NCBI GenBank assembly: GCA_934590165.1
Contig: CAKTOO010000001.1
Coordinates: forward strand, 216,291-280,290
Length of the DNA stretch: 64,000 bases
DNA from: an uncultured Dysosmobacter sp.
Lineage (GTDB): Bacteria; Bacillota; Clostridia; Oscillospirales; Oscillospiraceae
Direction: 5' to 3'
Shown here: positions 34,060 through 41,806 of the stretch, piece after piece
How the letters are laid out: each line of letters opens with the position of its first letter
Position numbering within the stretch: the stretch's first letter is position 1
The notes under the pieces: model-generated
Told to the model about the DNA's origin: nothing
Databases searched by the model: none
What the model saw: the letters and a program-made list of their open reading frames with translations, nothing else
Made by a program: the position numbers and the translations under genes

Positions 34060-34802
34060 ACGCCTTTATCCTCCAGATAGCGGCTTAAGAATTCCCGGGT
34101 GCGGGCTTCCTTGGGATTGCCGAACACCTCCGCCGGGGCGCCCTGCTCCAGAATGACGCCCTGGTCCATGAACACCACCCGGTCGCTGACCTCCTTGGCG
34201 AAGGCCATCTCGTGGGTGACCACCACCATGGTCATGCCCTCCTTGGCCAGAGCCTTCATGACATCCAGCACCTCGCCCACGATCTCCGGGTCCAGGGCGG
34301 AGGTGGGCTCGTCAAAGAGCATGATCTCCGGCTCCATGCACAGCGCCCGGGCAATGGCCACCCGTTGCTTCTGACCGCCGGAGAGCCGGCGGGAGTCCGC
34401 GTGGATGAAATCCCCCAGACCAACGGCCTTCAGGTGGCGGATGGCGGTCTCCTCCGCCTGGGCGCGGGGGATGTGCTTGACGGAGATGGGCGCCAGGGTG
34501 CAGTTGTCCAGCACGTTTTTGTTGTTGAACAGGTTGAAGCCCTGGAACACCATGCCGATGCGCTGGCGCAGGCCGTCCAGGTCGGCGTACAGGTCCGTCA
34601 GGTCCTGGCCGCCGAACCAGATGTGGCCGCCGTCAGGCTCCTCCAGCAGGTTCAGGCAGCGAAGCAAAGTGGACTTGCCGGAGCCGGAGGCGCCGATGAT
34701 GCACACCACCTCGCCCTTTTGCACGTCCAGGTCGATGCCCTTGAGGACCTTCAGGGGGCCAAAGGACTTTTCCAGTCCCTGAATGGAGAGAATCGGTTCC
34801 AT
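34056..34802 (-). CDS. Polar amino acid ABC transporter ATP-binding protein
   Basis: 248-residue ATPase of the GlnQ/HisP group. Walker A GASGSGKSTLLRCLNLLEEP, signature LSGGQKQRVAIARAL, Walker B IMLFDEPTSALDPE and the H-switch VVTHEMAFAKEVSD are all intact. It lies 12 bases after the permease and overlaps the peptidase start. Member of the lysine-riboswitch operon, so lysine is the likely cargo. Confidence 0.95.
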   Translation of the reverse strand: MEPILSIQGLEKSFGPLKVLKGIDLDVQKGEVVCIIGASGSGKSTLLRCLNLLEEPDGGHIWFGGQDLTDLYADLDGLRQRIGMVFQGFNLFNNKNVLDNCTLAPISVKHIPRAQAEETAIRHLKAVGLGDFIHADSRRLSGGQKQRVAIARALCMEPEIMLFDEPTSALDPEIVGEVLDVMKALAKEGMTMVVVTHEMAFAKEVSDRVVFMDQGVILEQGAPAEVFGNPKEARTREFLSRYLEDKGV

Positions 34803-34814
34803 AGTCTGACCTCC

Positions 34815-36023
34815 TTAGTTGGAACTGGGAACACCCCGGTAGGTGTTCAGGCTGAGGCGGGCGGAGAGCTTGTTCAAAAGCGCGCTGATGCAGCAGGTCA
34901 TAATGAGGTAGATGATGGCGGCGGAGACGTAGTTGGGCAGGTTCTTGTAGTAAATACCCGCAACGCTGGTGGCCGCGTACATCAACTCCACCACGCCGAT
35001 GCAGTTGAGCACAGAGGAATCCTTGATGTTGATGATCATTTCGTTGCCGATGGCGGGGATGGAGTTTTTCAGCGCCTGGGGGAACACCACCTTCATCATG
35101 GTCATCCAGGAACTCATGCCCAGAGACCGGGCGGCCTCCGTCTGGCCGGCGTCAATGGATTCCACGCCGCCCCGCAGTACCTCGGAGAGGTAGGCGGCGG
35201 AGTTCAGGGACACCGTGGTGAGACCCGCGATGAAAAAGCTCCAGATGGTGTTGATCTCCGTCACGGAAAGGTCCGTGTGGCTTGTGAACAGACCGAAGCC
35301 CGCGTAGTAGATGATAAAGGCCTGGAGCATCATGGGAGTGCCCCGGATGACCGTGGCGTACAGGGCGGCAAACCGGCTGCACAGGATCTTGATGAACTTC
35401 ACGTGGTCCCGGTCCCGCTTGGTGGGCGTCTGAATACGCAGAAACACCAGGCCCACCGCCAGAAGGAAGCCGAAGATGGTGCCGAAAAAGGCCAGCCGCA
35501 GCGTGGTCCAAAGGCCCCGCAGGAACAGGGTCCGGCTATTGTAGAACATGTACACCATGGCCTGGAAGAAGGGACTGGGGTTGCTGTCCATATGGGTCAC
35601 TTCCCGGATCACCTGGCACAGCACGTGGAGCCGGTCCGCCAGCACCAGCGCCGCCACGGCCCAGATAACATAGGAGCCGTACCGGGCCGCCCGGCGGGCG
35701 GCGGGGACGCAGAAGCGGGACTCCGCCCGGTAGCGGCGTTTCAGCCGCAGCTTGCTGACAAGCGCCGCCAGGGAGACCAGGCAAAACGCCCCGCACAGGG
35801 CCAGAGCCGTCCAGGCCAAAGCGGTCTGGCTCAAAAAGAAGCCGTACCGCTGGGAGAAAACGTATGTCAGCGCCGCCGCCAAGGACAGCGCGCTGCCGGA
35901 GAGAAAGACATAGGGGTGGTCCGCTGCGGCGAAGCGCCACAGGGCGGCCGCCCGGCCCCGGAGCCATCTCCCGGCATCGCCGGGGATGGCACACAGGGCG
36001 GAGAGAATGTTGTTCATGGCCAT
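34815..36023 (-). CDS. Amino acid ABC transporter permease with extended N-terminus
   Basis: Membrane subunit of the transporter. The C-terminal 240 residues are a standard HisM/GlnP permease with the ATPase-docking EAA loop (EAARSLGMSSWMTMMKVVFP, near residue 295). The first 165 residues are additional: two to three extra hydrophobic helices and a basic stretch (KLRLKRRYRAESR), making 402 residues against the usual 220-ish. Its start overlaps the binding-protein stop as TAATG. The extension is not a fused binding domain that I recognise. Confidence 0.9.
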   Translation of the reverse strand: MAMNNILSALCAIPGDAGRWLRGRAAALWRFAAADHPYVFLSGSALSLAAALTYVFSQRYGFFLSQTALAWTALALCGAFCLVSLAALVSKLRLKRRYRAESRFCVPAARRAARYGSYVIWAVAALVLADRLHVLCQVIREVTHMDSNPSPFFQAMVYMFYNSRTLFLRGLWTTLRLAFFGTIFGFLLAVGLVFLRIQTPTKRDRDHVKFIKILCSRFAALYATVIRGTPMMLQAFIIYYAGFGLFTSHTDLSVTEINTIWSFFIAGLTTVSLNSAAYLSEVLRGGVESIDAGQTEAARSLGMSSWMTMMKVVFPQALKNSIPAIGNEMIINIKDSSVLNCIGVVELMYAATSVAGIYYKNLPNYVSAAIIYLIMTCCISALLNKLSARLSLNTYRGVPSSN

Positions 36024-36886
36024 TACTTGGGCTGGCGCTCGTTGGCGGCGGCCAGGATCTCGGCCCGGTCATCCTCGCTGAGCTGAGCCAGAGCGGCGTT
36101 CACCTGGTCCAGCAGCTCGGTGTCGTCCTTGCGCAGACCCACGCAGGAGCCGCGGAAGCCCAGGGTGAAGCCTTCGCCGTCGGCGAACTCGATGACCTTG
36201 AAGGTGGGATTGGTGGCAAGGTAGCCCGGGGTGTTCTCCATGTTCACCACGATGGCGTCGCAGGTGCGCTGCTCCAGGCGGGCGATCTGGTTGGGCACGC
36301 TGTCCACGGCGGGCAGGTGGTTGACGCCCTCGATCTGGTCGATGACGGTGTCCAGCATGGTGTCCTTCTGGCCCAGCACGCTGGCGCCGGCGAAGTCCGC
36401 CAGGGTGGTGGCGTCGGCGTACTCGGAATCACCGTTGACCATGAGGCCGTACTCCGTGGTCTTGTAGGGCTCGCTGAAGTTGATGGACTGGCGGCGCTCC
36501 TCGGTGTCGGCCATGCCGGCGATGATCATGTCGATCTGGCCCTGGTTCAGCGCCTCAATGAGGCCGCTCCAAGCCAGCTTCACCACCACCAGGTCGGCGT
36601 CCAGATAGTCGGCGATGTGGCGGGCGATCTGCACGTCGTTGCCGTCGGCGTAGAAGCCGGGCAGGTTCTCAATGGGCACGTTCAGGTCGGTGGCGGTGTC
36701 CTCCTGCCAGTTGTTGGGGGCGTAGGCGCACTCCATGCCCACCCGGATCTGGCGGCGCTCGCCGGAGCCCTCCTCCTGGGCGGGAGCTTCTTCGGCGGGG
36801 GCCTCTTCCTTCTTGGCGCCGCAGGCCGCCAGGCTCAGCGCCATGGCAAGGGTCAGCAGCAGGGCAAAAACTCTTCTCGTGTTCAT
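36023..36886 (-). CDS. Amino acid ABC transporter substrate-binding lipoprotein, lysine predicted
   Basis: 287-residue solute-binding protein (SBP family 3). The lipoprotein signal ends LSLAAC with lipidated Cys22, followed by a low-complexity E/A/P linker. VGMECAYAPNNWQ opens the folded domain and DMIIAGMADTEERRQSINFSEPY is the SBP_3 core. First gene of the operon behind the lysine riboswitch, which predicts lysine or a close analogue as ligand. AAGGAAGAG precedes ATG 36886. Confidence 0.9.
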   Translation of the reverse strand: MNTRRVFALLLTLAMALSLAACGAKKEEAPAEEAPAQEEGSGERRQIRVGMECAYAPNNWQEDTATDLNVPIENLPGFYADGNDVQIARHIADYLDADLVVVKLAWSGLIEALNQGQIDMIIAGMADTEERRQSINFSEPYKTTEYGLMVNGDSEYADATTLADFAGASVLGQKDTMLDTVIDQIEGVNHLPAVDSVPNQIARLEQRTCDAIVVNMENTPGYLATNPTFKVIEFADGEGFTLGFRGSCVGLRKDDTELLDQVNAALAQLSEDDRAEILAAANERQPK

Positions 36887-36909
36887 AAAAACTCTTCCTT
36901 TCTCTGCTT

Positions 36910-36953
36910 GGGGAAAAAATAACAGCCATGGATGTTGCGGAACATCCATGGCT
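36910..36953 (-). terminator. Expression-platform terminator of the lysine riboswitch
   Basis: On minus AGCCATGGATGTT, short loop, AACATCCATGGCT then GTTATTTTTTCC, lying between aptamer and first gene. A 13-bp perfect stem. Confidence 0.9.
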
Positions 36954-36999
36954 GGCGTTGAAAAACACAAAGTGCCTCCTGAAAGAAGGCTGTCGGCCA

Positions 37000-37170
37000 A
37001 TGATAGCGCTCCACATACTGTGACAGTCCGTCAGATATTCTCTGACGGCCCAGCAAAGCGCGCCGCAGGAAGCGCCTCCTTGCTTCGGCAGCGGACCCTT
37101 TCCCCACCCGGAGTTCCTGCCCCGGAAACGGTGGGTACTGATGTACACTGCGCCTCTACCATTGTCTCGG
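37000..37170 (-). promoter_or_regulatory. Lysine riboswitch (L box)
   Basis: The conserved L-box elements occur in order on minus: GGTAGAGGCGC, AGTA, AAAGGGT, GCTGCCGAAGCAA, GCTGGGCCGTC, GACTGTCAC and GTGGAGCGCTATC. The closing P1 helix pairs CAATGGTAG with CTATCATTG. A terminator hairpin follows, so lysine binding should stop transcription of the transporter-peptidase operon. Confidence 0.95.
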
Positions 37171-37207
37171 TCAAAGGACCGAAGACGAATTTGGAATTGT
37201 TGGGGAA

Positions 37208-37236
37208 AGGGTACTACTTCAGTTGGCGGATGTCAA
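37208..37236 (-). promoter_or_regulatory. Promoter of the lysine-riboswitch operon
   Basis: On minus TTGACA (37236-37231), 17-base spacer, TACCCT (37213-37208). Good -35, weak -10. Confidence 0.5.
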
Positions 37237-37303
37237 GACCAAATTTTGCCTTTCTGCGGAAACCGCAAAAAAAAGCCGGTGCCAACGGAAAATTTATATA
37301 AAA

Positions 37304-37342
37304 TAGCATAAAATTATGGTCCATAGCTTAAAATTATGGTCC
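37304..37342 (+). repeat. Two tandem 19-base direct repeats upstream of the T-box promoter
   Basis: TAGCATAAAATTATGGTCC and TAGCTTAAAATTATGGTCC, one mismatch, 20 bases apart (about two helical turns), ending 24 bases before the -35. Likely paired sites for a DNA-binding protein, or an UP-type AT-rich region. Confidence 0.6.
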
Positions 37343-37366
37343 GCCGGCAAAGGACAAAAAATCTGC

Positions 37367-37402
37367 TTGACAAACAAAAATGAGTGTGCTACTATCACAC
37401 TC
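37367..37402 (+). promoter_or_regulatory. Promoter with overlapping palindrome ahead of the T-box leader
   Basis: TTGACA (37367-37372), 17-base spacer, TACTAT (37390-37395). The -10 sits in the spacer of a perfect palindrome, TGAGTGTG-N7-CACACTCA (37381-37403), so a repressor here would block the promoter, or the palindrome forms a 5' hairpin. Confidence 0.75.
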
Positions 37403-37403
37403 A

Positions 37404-37680
37404 CAAAACGCAAGGACGCAGAGTAGTAGGCGGGGACGCGCTTTCAGAGAAGTGCCGGTTGGTGCGAGGCACGAAGTTCGCGGAGCCGTTGAACTGGCTG
37501 CAGAGCGGCCGTGCCGAAGGCAAGTAGGTGCGGACGGGTGCTCCCGTTACAGTGCAGGGATATGATGGTATCCCGCAGAGTGATTCTCCTATGGAGAATA
37601 AAGAAGAGTGGTACCGCGGAAGGATTTGCCTTTCGTCTCTTCTGCCCTGACAGGCAGGAGCGGCGAAAGGTTTTTTTGTT
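37404..37680 (+). promoter_or_regulatory. T-box leader, specifier read as CUG (Leu)
   Basis: Classic T-box parts in order: AGTAGTA (stem I, 37432), the distal loop AGAGAAGTGCC...GGTGCGAGGCAC, the specifier strand GTTGAACTGG (37488-37497), AAGTAGG, CCCGTTACAG, and the T-box sequence AAGAGTGGTACCGCGG (37603-37619). GCAG (37428) pairs with CTGC (37498) to frame the specifier loop; with GAA before it and a purine after it the codon is CTG. A CCTTTCG...CGAAAGG-TTTTTTT terminator follows (37629-37677). Uncharged tRNA-Leu should switch the operon on. Confidence 0.88.
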
Positions 37681-37723
37681 GCCTCCTGACCCCATCCAAC
37701 ATTCCGTATAGGAGGAAATCAAC

Positions 37724-38953
37724 ATGAACAAGAAATCCATCGCCAAGACCCCCTTTGCCCTCGCCTTTTCCGTGGGCGCCGTCCTGTTTTCTGCCCATGC
37801 TGGCGGCGGCTTTGCCACCGGCAACCAGGCCAACACCTACTATGTAGAGCTGGGCTGGGCCGGCACCATCGCCGCTGTCATTGCCATGCTGCTGCTGACG
37901 CTGACCATGCGCCAGGCCATGGTCATGTATAATTCCCGGGGACTGACCTCCTACAAGCAGCTGTTTGAGACGCTCTACCATCCCTTTGACAAGATCGAGT
38001 GGCTGTTTGAGATCTTCTTCTACATCATGGTGCTCATGGCCGTGGCCGCCGCCATCTCCGGCGCCGCCTCCGCCATGAACGGCTATTTCGGCATCAACTA
38101 CTACGCCGGCATCGTGGTGGTGGGCATCATCGTCCTCATGCTGACCATCTTCGGCGCCGGGATTGTCCGCGCCGCTTCCACCTATATGGGTATGGCCATC
38201 CTGGTGACGGCCATCACCATCTACATTGTGGGCATTTTCAAAAGTGACAGCGCCATCACCTCCATCCTGGCAGCAGATTTCAAGGCCGCTGGCTTCGGCA
38301 ACATGCCCAAGGCCATTGTGAACGCCTTTGTGTACGCCGGCTTCCAGTGCGTGACCCTTCCCACCATGATCGCCTGCGGTACCCCGCTGACCAATCGCAA
38401 GGGCTGCGGCAAGGCCATGTGGATCTCCTTCGCCATGAACACCGTGGCCCTGGTCCTCTCCATTTTCATGCTCCAGTCCTGGCACGGCGCTTACACCTCC
38501 GTGGAGGGCGGCACCACCATCCCCACCCTCACCTCCTGCAACGCCATGGGCATGAGCTGGCTCACCACCATTTACGGCATGTGCCTCCTCCTGTGCCTCA
38601 TCTCCACCGGCGTGACCACCATCTTCGGCTTTGTGGCCCGGTTTGAAAAGCTCCCCATGTTCCGCGCCATCCAGTCCGCCCCCATCCGCAGTGCCATCGT
38701 TTCCGCGTTCATCATCGTGGTGTCCATGACCATCTCCCTGGTGGGCCTCACCAATATCATCAAGTACGGCTACGGCTACTGCGGCTACCTGGGCGTGGCC
38801 GTGGTGGTGATCCCCTTCCTGACTGTGGGCGCCTATAAGAACCGCGCCTACATCTGCAGCCACGGCGAGGAGTTCGCCCCCTGGGCGGAGACCTCCGGCT
38901 GTGAGACCGCAAAGAAAGCAGCATCCACTCGCCCCGCCGCTCAGTGCGACTGA
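37724..38953 (+). CDS. YkvI-like amino acid transporter (APC/SSS-fold membrane protein)
   Basis: 409-residue membrane protein with about ten to eleven helices. AHAGGGFATGNQ near the N-terminus is an unwound-helix Gly motif typical of LeuT-fold transporters, and overall wording resembles the uncharacterised YkvI group. RBS AGGAGGAAATCAAC. It is the first gene after the leucine-type T-box, so leucine or another branched-chain compound is the best guess for its cargo. The direction of transport is unknown. Confidence 0.75.
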   Translation: MNKKSIAKTPFALAFSVGAVLFSAHAGGGFATGNQANTYYVELGWAGTIAAVIAMLLLTLTMRQAMVMYNSRGLTSYKQLFETLYHPFDKIEWLFEIFFYIMVLMAVAAAISGAASAMNGYFGINYYAGIVVVGIIVLMLTIFGAGIVRAASTYMGMAILVTAITIYIVGIFKSDSAITSILAADFKAAGFGNMPKAIVNAFVYAGFQCVTLPTMIACGTPLTNRKGCGKAMWISFAMNTVALVLSIFMLQSWHGAYTSVEGGTTIPTLTSCNAMGMSWLTTIYGMCLLLCLISTGVTTIFGFVARFEKLPMFRAIQSAPIRSAIVSAFIIVVSMTISLVGLTNIIKYGYGYCGYLGVAVVVIPFLTVGAYKNRAYICSHGEEFAPWAETSGCETAKKAASTRPAAQCD

Positions 38954-38985
38954 GGCATTGAGAACGGAAAGGAGCAATAAGCATC

Positions 38986-40065
38986 ATGGATAAAACGATT
39001 TTTCCCGGCTATACCGTAGGGCCTGACGCCTACGAGGACATTGGCACCGTCTGTCCGGCATACGGCAAAAAGGTGGCCGTCATCGGCGGCAAGCGGGCCT
39101 TGGCGGCGGCGGGCGATGCCATCGTGGCGTCTGCCCGACAGGCAGGCATGGAGGTCACCGGCGTATTCTGGTACGGCGGAGAGGCCTCCCGGGAGAACAT
39201 GGACATGCTGCGGCCCCAGGTGGCTGACGCGGATATGATCTTCGCGGTGGGCGGCGGCAAAGCCATCGACACCTGCAAGGTCCTGGCCCATGAGACCAAC
39301 CGGCCTTTCTTCACCTTCCCCACCATCGCCTCCACTTGTGCCTCCTGCACCAGCCTTGGCATTGTCTATCATCCGGACGGCAGCCTGCGGGAGTATTCCT
39401 TCTCCAAAATCCCGCCCAACCATATCTTTATCAATACGGAGGTCATCGCCAACGCTCCGGACATTTACCTCTGGGCCGGCATGGGCGATACCATGGCCAA
39501 GCATTATGAGTGCACCATTTCCTCTCGGAACGACACACCCGCCCACTCCGATGCCATGGGCATCGCCCTGAGCTCCATGTGTGCCGAGCCCGTCATACGC
39601 TGGGGCGAGCAGGCCATGGCGGACTGCAAGGCGCACAGGGTCACCCATGAGCTGACGGAGGTCATCCTGGGCATCATCATCTCCACGGGCTTCGTGTCCA
39701 ATTTCGTCCAAGTGGATTACACCACTGGCCTGGCCCACGCCATTTACAACGGCTTTACCGTCCTGCCGTCCACGGAGGCCAACCACCACCTCCACGGCGA
39801 GGTGGTGTCCTACGGCATTTTGGTGATGCTGACCATCGACAAGCAGTATGAGGAGCGGGACAAGCTGTACCGTTTCAGCAGGTCCATCGGCCTGCCCACC
39901 TGTCTGGCGGATATCCACGCCAGGCCGGAGGATCTGGCGGCCGTCACCGCCAAGGCCCTGGCGGGCATCGATGTGCGGGTGTATCCATACCCGGTGACGG
40001 AGCAGATGATCGTGGATGGGATCATGGAGCTGGAGGCCTACCACCAGAGCCAAACCGCCGAGTAA
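38986..40065 (+). CDS. Iron-type alcohol dehydrogenase family, glycerol/hydroxycarboxylate dehydrogenase-like
   Basis: 359-residue NAD(P)-dependent dehydrogenase of the GldA/HcxA group. FAVGGGKAIDTCKVLA is the nucleotide-binding GGGS-like motif. Metal ligands fit WAGMGDTMAKHYE (Asp), GLAHAIYNGF (His) and HHLHGEVVSYG (His). It starts 33 bases after the transporter gene and shares the T-box. HcxA-type enzymes reduce 2-oxoacids, so reduction of a leucine-derived oxoacid would make sense here; this is inference. Confidence 0.82.
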   Translation: MDKTIFPGYTVGPDAYEDIGTVCPAYGKKVAVIGGKRALAAAGDAIVASARQAGMEVTGVFWYGGEASRENMDMLRPQVADADMIFAVGGGKAIDTCKVLAHETNRPFFTFPTIASTCASCTSLGIVYHPDGSLREYSFSKIPPNHIFINTEVIANAPDIYLWAGMGDTMAKHYECTISSRNDTPAHSDAMGIALSSMCAEPVIRWGEQAMADCKAHRVTHELTEVILGIIISTGFVSNFVQVDYTTGLAHAIYNGFTVLPSTEANHHLHGEVVSYGILVMLTIDKQYEERDKLYRFSRSIGLPTCLADIHARPEDLAAVTAKALAGIDVRVYPYPVTEQMIVDGIMELEAYHQSQTAE

Positions 40066-40073
40066 ACACACAG

Positions 40074-40106
40074 GCAGGAGCGCCGCGCAGCGGCGCTCCT
40101 GTTCTT
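40074..40106 (+). terminator. Terminator of the T-box operon
   Basis: CAGGAGCGCCGC-GCA-GCGGCGCTCCTG followed by TTCTTT. Confidence 0.85.
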
Positions 40107-40118
40107 TAGGCAGGAAAG

Positions 40119-40991
40119 CTATTCGATACGGGACTTCATGAAACGAATAAACTGCCGGGCCTCCCGGGTGATGAACACATCCTTGCGCCACACCACGGCG
40201 ATGTTCAAAAGCAGCGGCTCCCGCACCGGCAGGGCCACGATGGGCTCGTTGGGTTCCAGGACCTGGGGCAGCAGAAAGGCCCCCGCCAGGCCCTTGCGCA
40301 GAAAGCTCTTGATGGTCAGCAGCTGGTTGGAGTGGAACAGCACGTTGGGTGTCAGGCCGGCGCTTCGGAAACGGTTTTGCAGCAGCTCCTGGTGGTAATA
40401 GCCGCTGGTGAACAGGATGAGGGGCTCCCCGGCCGCCTCTTCCAATGTCACGGCTTCCCGCCGGGCCAGGGGACTGTCCTTTCCCACGCAGTACATCATC
40501 TGAGTCTGGATGAGGGGCTGGATCTCCAAGGAGGCAGGCGGCGTCTCCCCCATGGCGATGATGGCCAGCTCCAACTCCCCCCGCTTTACCAGGTCCCTGG
40601 CGGTCTCGGAACCCACCTCCGTCAGCTTCATGTGGATCTCCGGGTGGGTGCAGGTGAACTCGGCGAAGATCTGGGGAAAGAGAAAATAGCCCACCATGGG
40701 CGGAAGCCCCACGGAGATGGTGTTGTGCCGCTGGCTCAGCTCCTGAAAGTCCGCGGACAGGTTGTCCACCTCCGCCAAAATGGCGTCGCACCGCTTCAAA
40801 AACAGCTCCCCGTCCGGTGTGGGCGCCACCGACCGTTTGCCCCGGCTCAGCAGCAGTACGCCCACCTCCTGCTCCAGCGCCTGGATGGCGGAGGTGATGG
40901 CCGGCTGAGAGATATGCAGGGCTTCCGCGGCCTGGGTGATGCCGCCCAAATGGCAGGCGGCGGAGAAATAGCGCATCTGTGTGAGCTTCAT
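40119..40991 (-). CDS. LysR-family transcriptional regulator
   Basis: 290-residue regulator. N-terminal winged HTH: MRYFSAACHLGGITQAAEA and LHISQPAITSAIQALEQEVG (residues 6-45). The periplasmic-binding-fold effector domain starts near residue 90. It diverges from the RraA/aconitase-like unit, the classic LysR arrangement, so it probably senses that pathway's substrate. ATG 40991 follows AAAGGAGCAGTTCCC. A palindrome in the shared intergenic region is the likely binding site. Confidence 0.92.
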   Translation of the reverse strand: MKLTQMRYFSAACHLGGITQAAEALHISQPAITSAIQALEQEVGVLLLSRGKRSVAPTPDGELFLKRCDAILAEVDNLSADFQELSQRHNTISVGLPPMVGYFLFPQIFAEFTCTHPEIHMKLTEVGSETARDLVKRGELELAIIAMGETPPASLEIQPLIQTQMMYCVGKDSPLARREAVTLEEAAGEPLILFTSGYYHQELLQNRFRSAGLTPNVLFHSNQLLTIKSFLRKGLAGAFLLPQVLEPNEPIVALPVREPLLLNIAVVWRKDVFITREARQFIRFMKSRIE

Positions 40992-41020
40992 GGGAACTGC
41001 TCCTTTAAATCATAAATAAA

Positions 41021-41062
41021 ATCAATGAAACGATTGATAATCCGTATTTTACTTATTATAAA
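41021..41062 (+). promoter_or_regulatory. Divergent promoter with LysR-type palindrome
   Basis: ATCAAT-GAAACG-ATTGAT (41021-41038) is an 18-base T-N11-A-type palindrome. It overlaps TTGATA (41034-41039), which with a 17-base spacer and TATAAA (41057-41062) makes a promoter for the RraA gene. Confidence 0.65.
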
Positions 41063-41123
41063 AAATGTGATAGCCTAAAGTCAATGAACATACGAAATTT
41101 TGCAAATCAAGGAGGAATCACAG

Positions 41124-41792
41124 ATGACGGAGCGGGAATTTTTTGTGGGAGCGGATGTCCCCCGGGTGCCCCGGGAGACGCTGGAGCGGCTGCGGGCTTA
41201 CGGCGCCTGCGTGGCCGGGGACGCCATGCGGGGCTTCAACGCCATGGACGGCCGCATCCGTGCCCTGGCGTCGGAGGCGTGTGTCTGCGGCTGCGCCGTG
41301 ACGGTACGCCTGCGGCCCGGCGACAATCTGATGCTCCACAAGGCCATTGAAATTGCCCAGCCGGGCGACATCCTGGTGCTGGACACCGGCGGCAGCTACC
41401 GCCACGCGGTCATCGGCGGCATGATGTCCGCCGCCGCCTTCGGCAAGGGCATCGGCGGTCTGGTCATTGACGGCGCCGTCCGGGATATCGAGGACCTGCG
41501 GCAAAACGGCTACCCTGTGTTTGCCGCCGCCGTGGTGCCCAGCGCCGGTGACAGCGAAGGCCCCGGCCAGCTGAACCGGCCCATCAGCTGCGGCGGTGTG
41601 CCGGTGCTGCCCGGCGACATCATCGTGGCCGACGGCAACGGCGTGACGGTGGTGCCCCGGGACTGCCTGGAGCTGGTGCTGGAGCGGTGCGAGGCCCGGG
41701 GCCAGGTGGAAAAGAAGCGCATGGCGGAGATCCGGCAGGGCCAGGTGACCGCCGCTGGCATCCTGGCCAAGCTGGAAAGGGCCGGCTACTGA
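41124..41792 (+). CDS. RraA-family aldolase (HMG/CHA aldolase-like)
   Basis: 222-residue protein of the RraA/4-hydroxy-4-methyl-2-oxoglutarate aldolase fold. The active-site run IGGLVIDGAVRDIEDLRQNG keeps the Arg-Asp pair of functional aldolases, and RHAVIGGMMSAAA is the upstream loop. This argues for aldol cleavage or oxaloacetate decarboxylation rather than the RNase E-inhibitor role once given to RraA. ATG 41124 follows AAGGAGGAATCACAG. First gene of a three-gene unit with two aconitase-family proteins. Confidence 0.85.
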   Translation: MTEREFFVGADVPRVPRETLERLRAYGACVAGDAMRGFNAMDGRIRALASEACVCGCAVTVRLRPGDNLMLHKAIEIAQPGDILVLDTGGSYRHAVIGGMMSAAAFGKGIGGLVIDGAVRDIEDLRQNGYPVFAAAVVPSAGDSEGPGQLNRPISCGGVPVLPGDIIVADGNGVTVVPRDCLELVLERCEARGQVEKKRMAEIRQGQVTAAGILAKLERAGY

Positions 41793-41806
41793 GAGGAGGA
41801 GAACAA

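Noticed and set aside
34212..36086. 624-codon frame antisense to the lysine-operon ABC genes
   Set aside because: Opposite intact ATPase and permease motifs; no features of its own.
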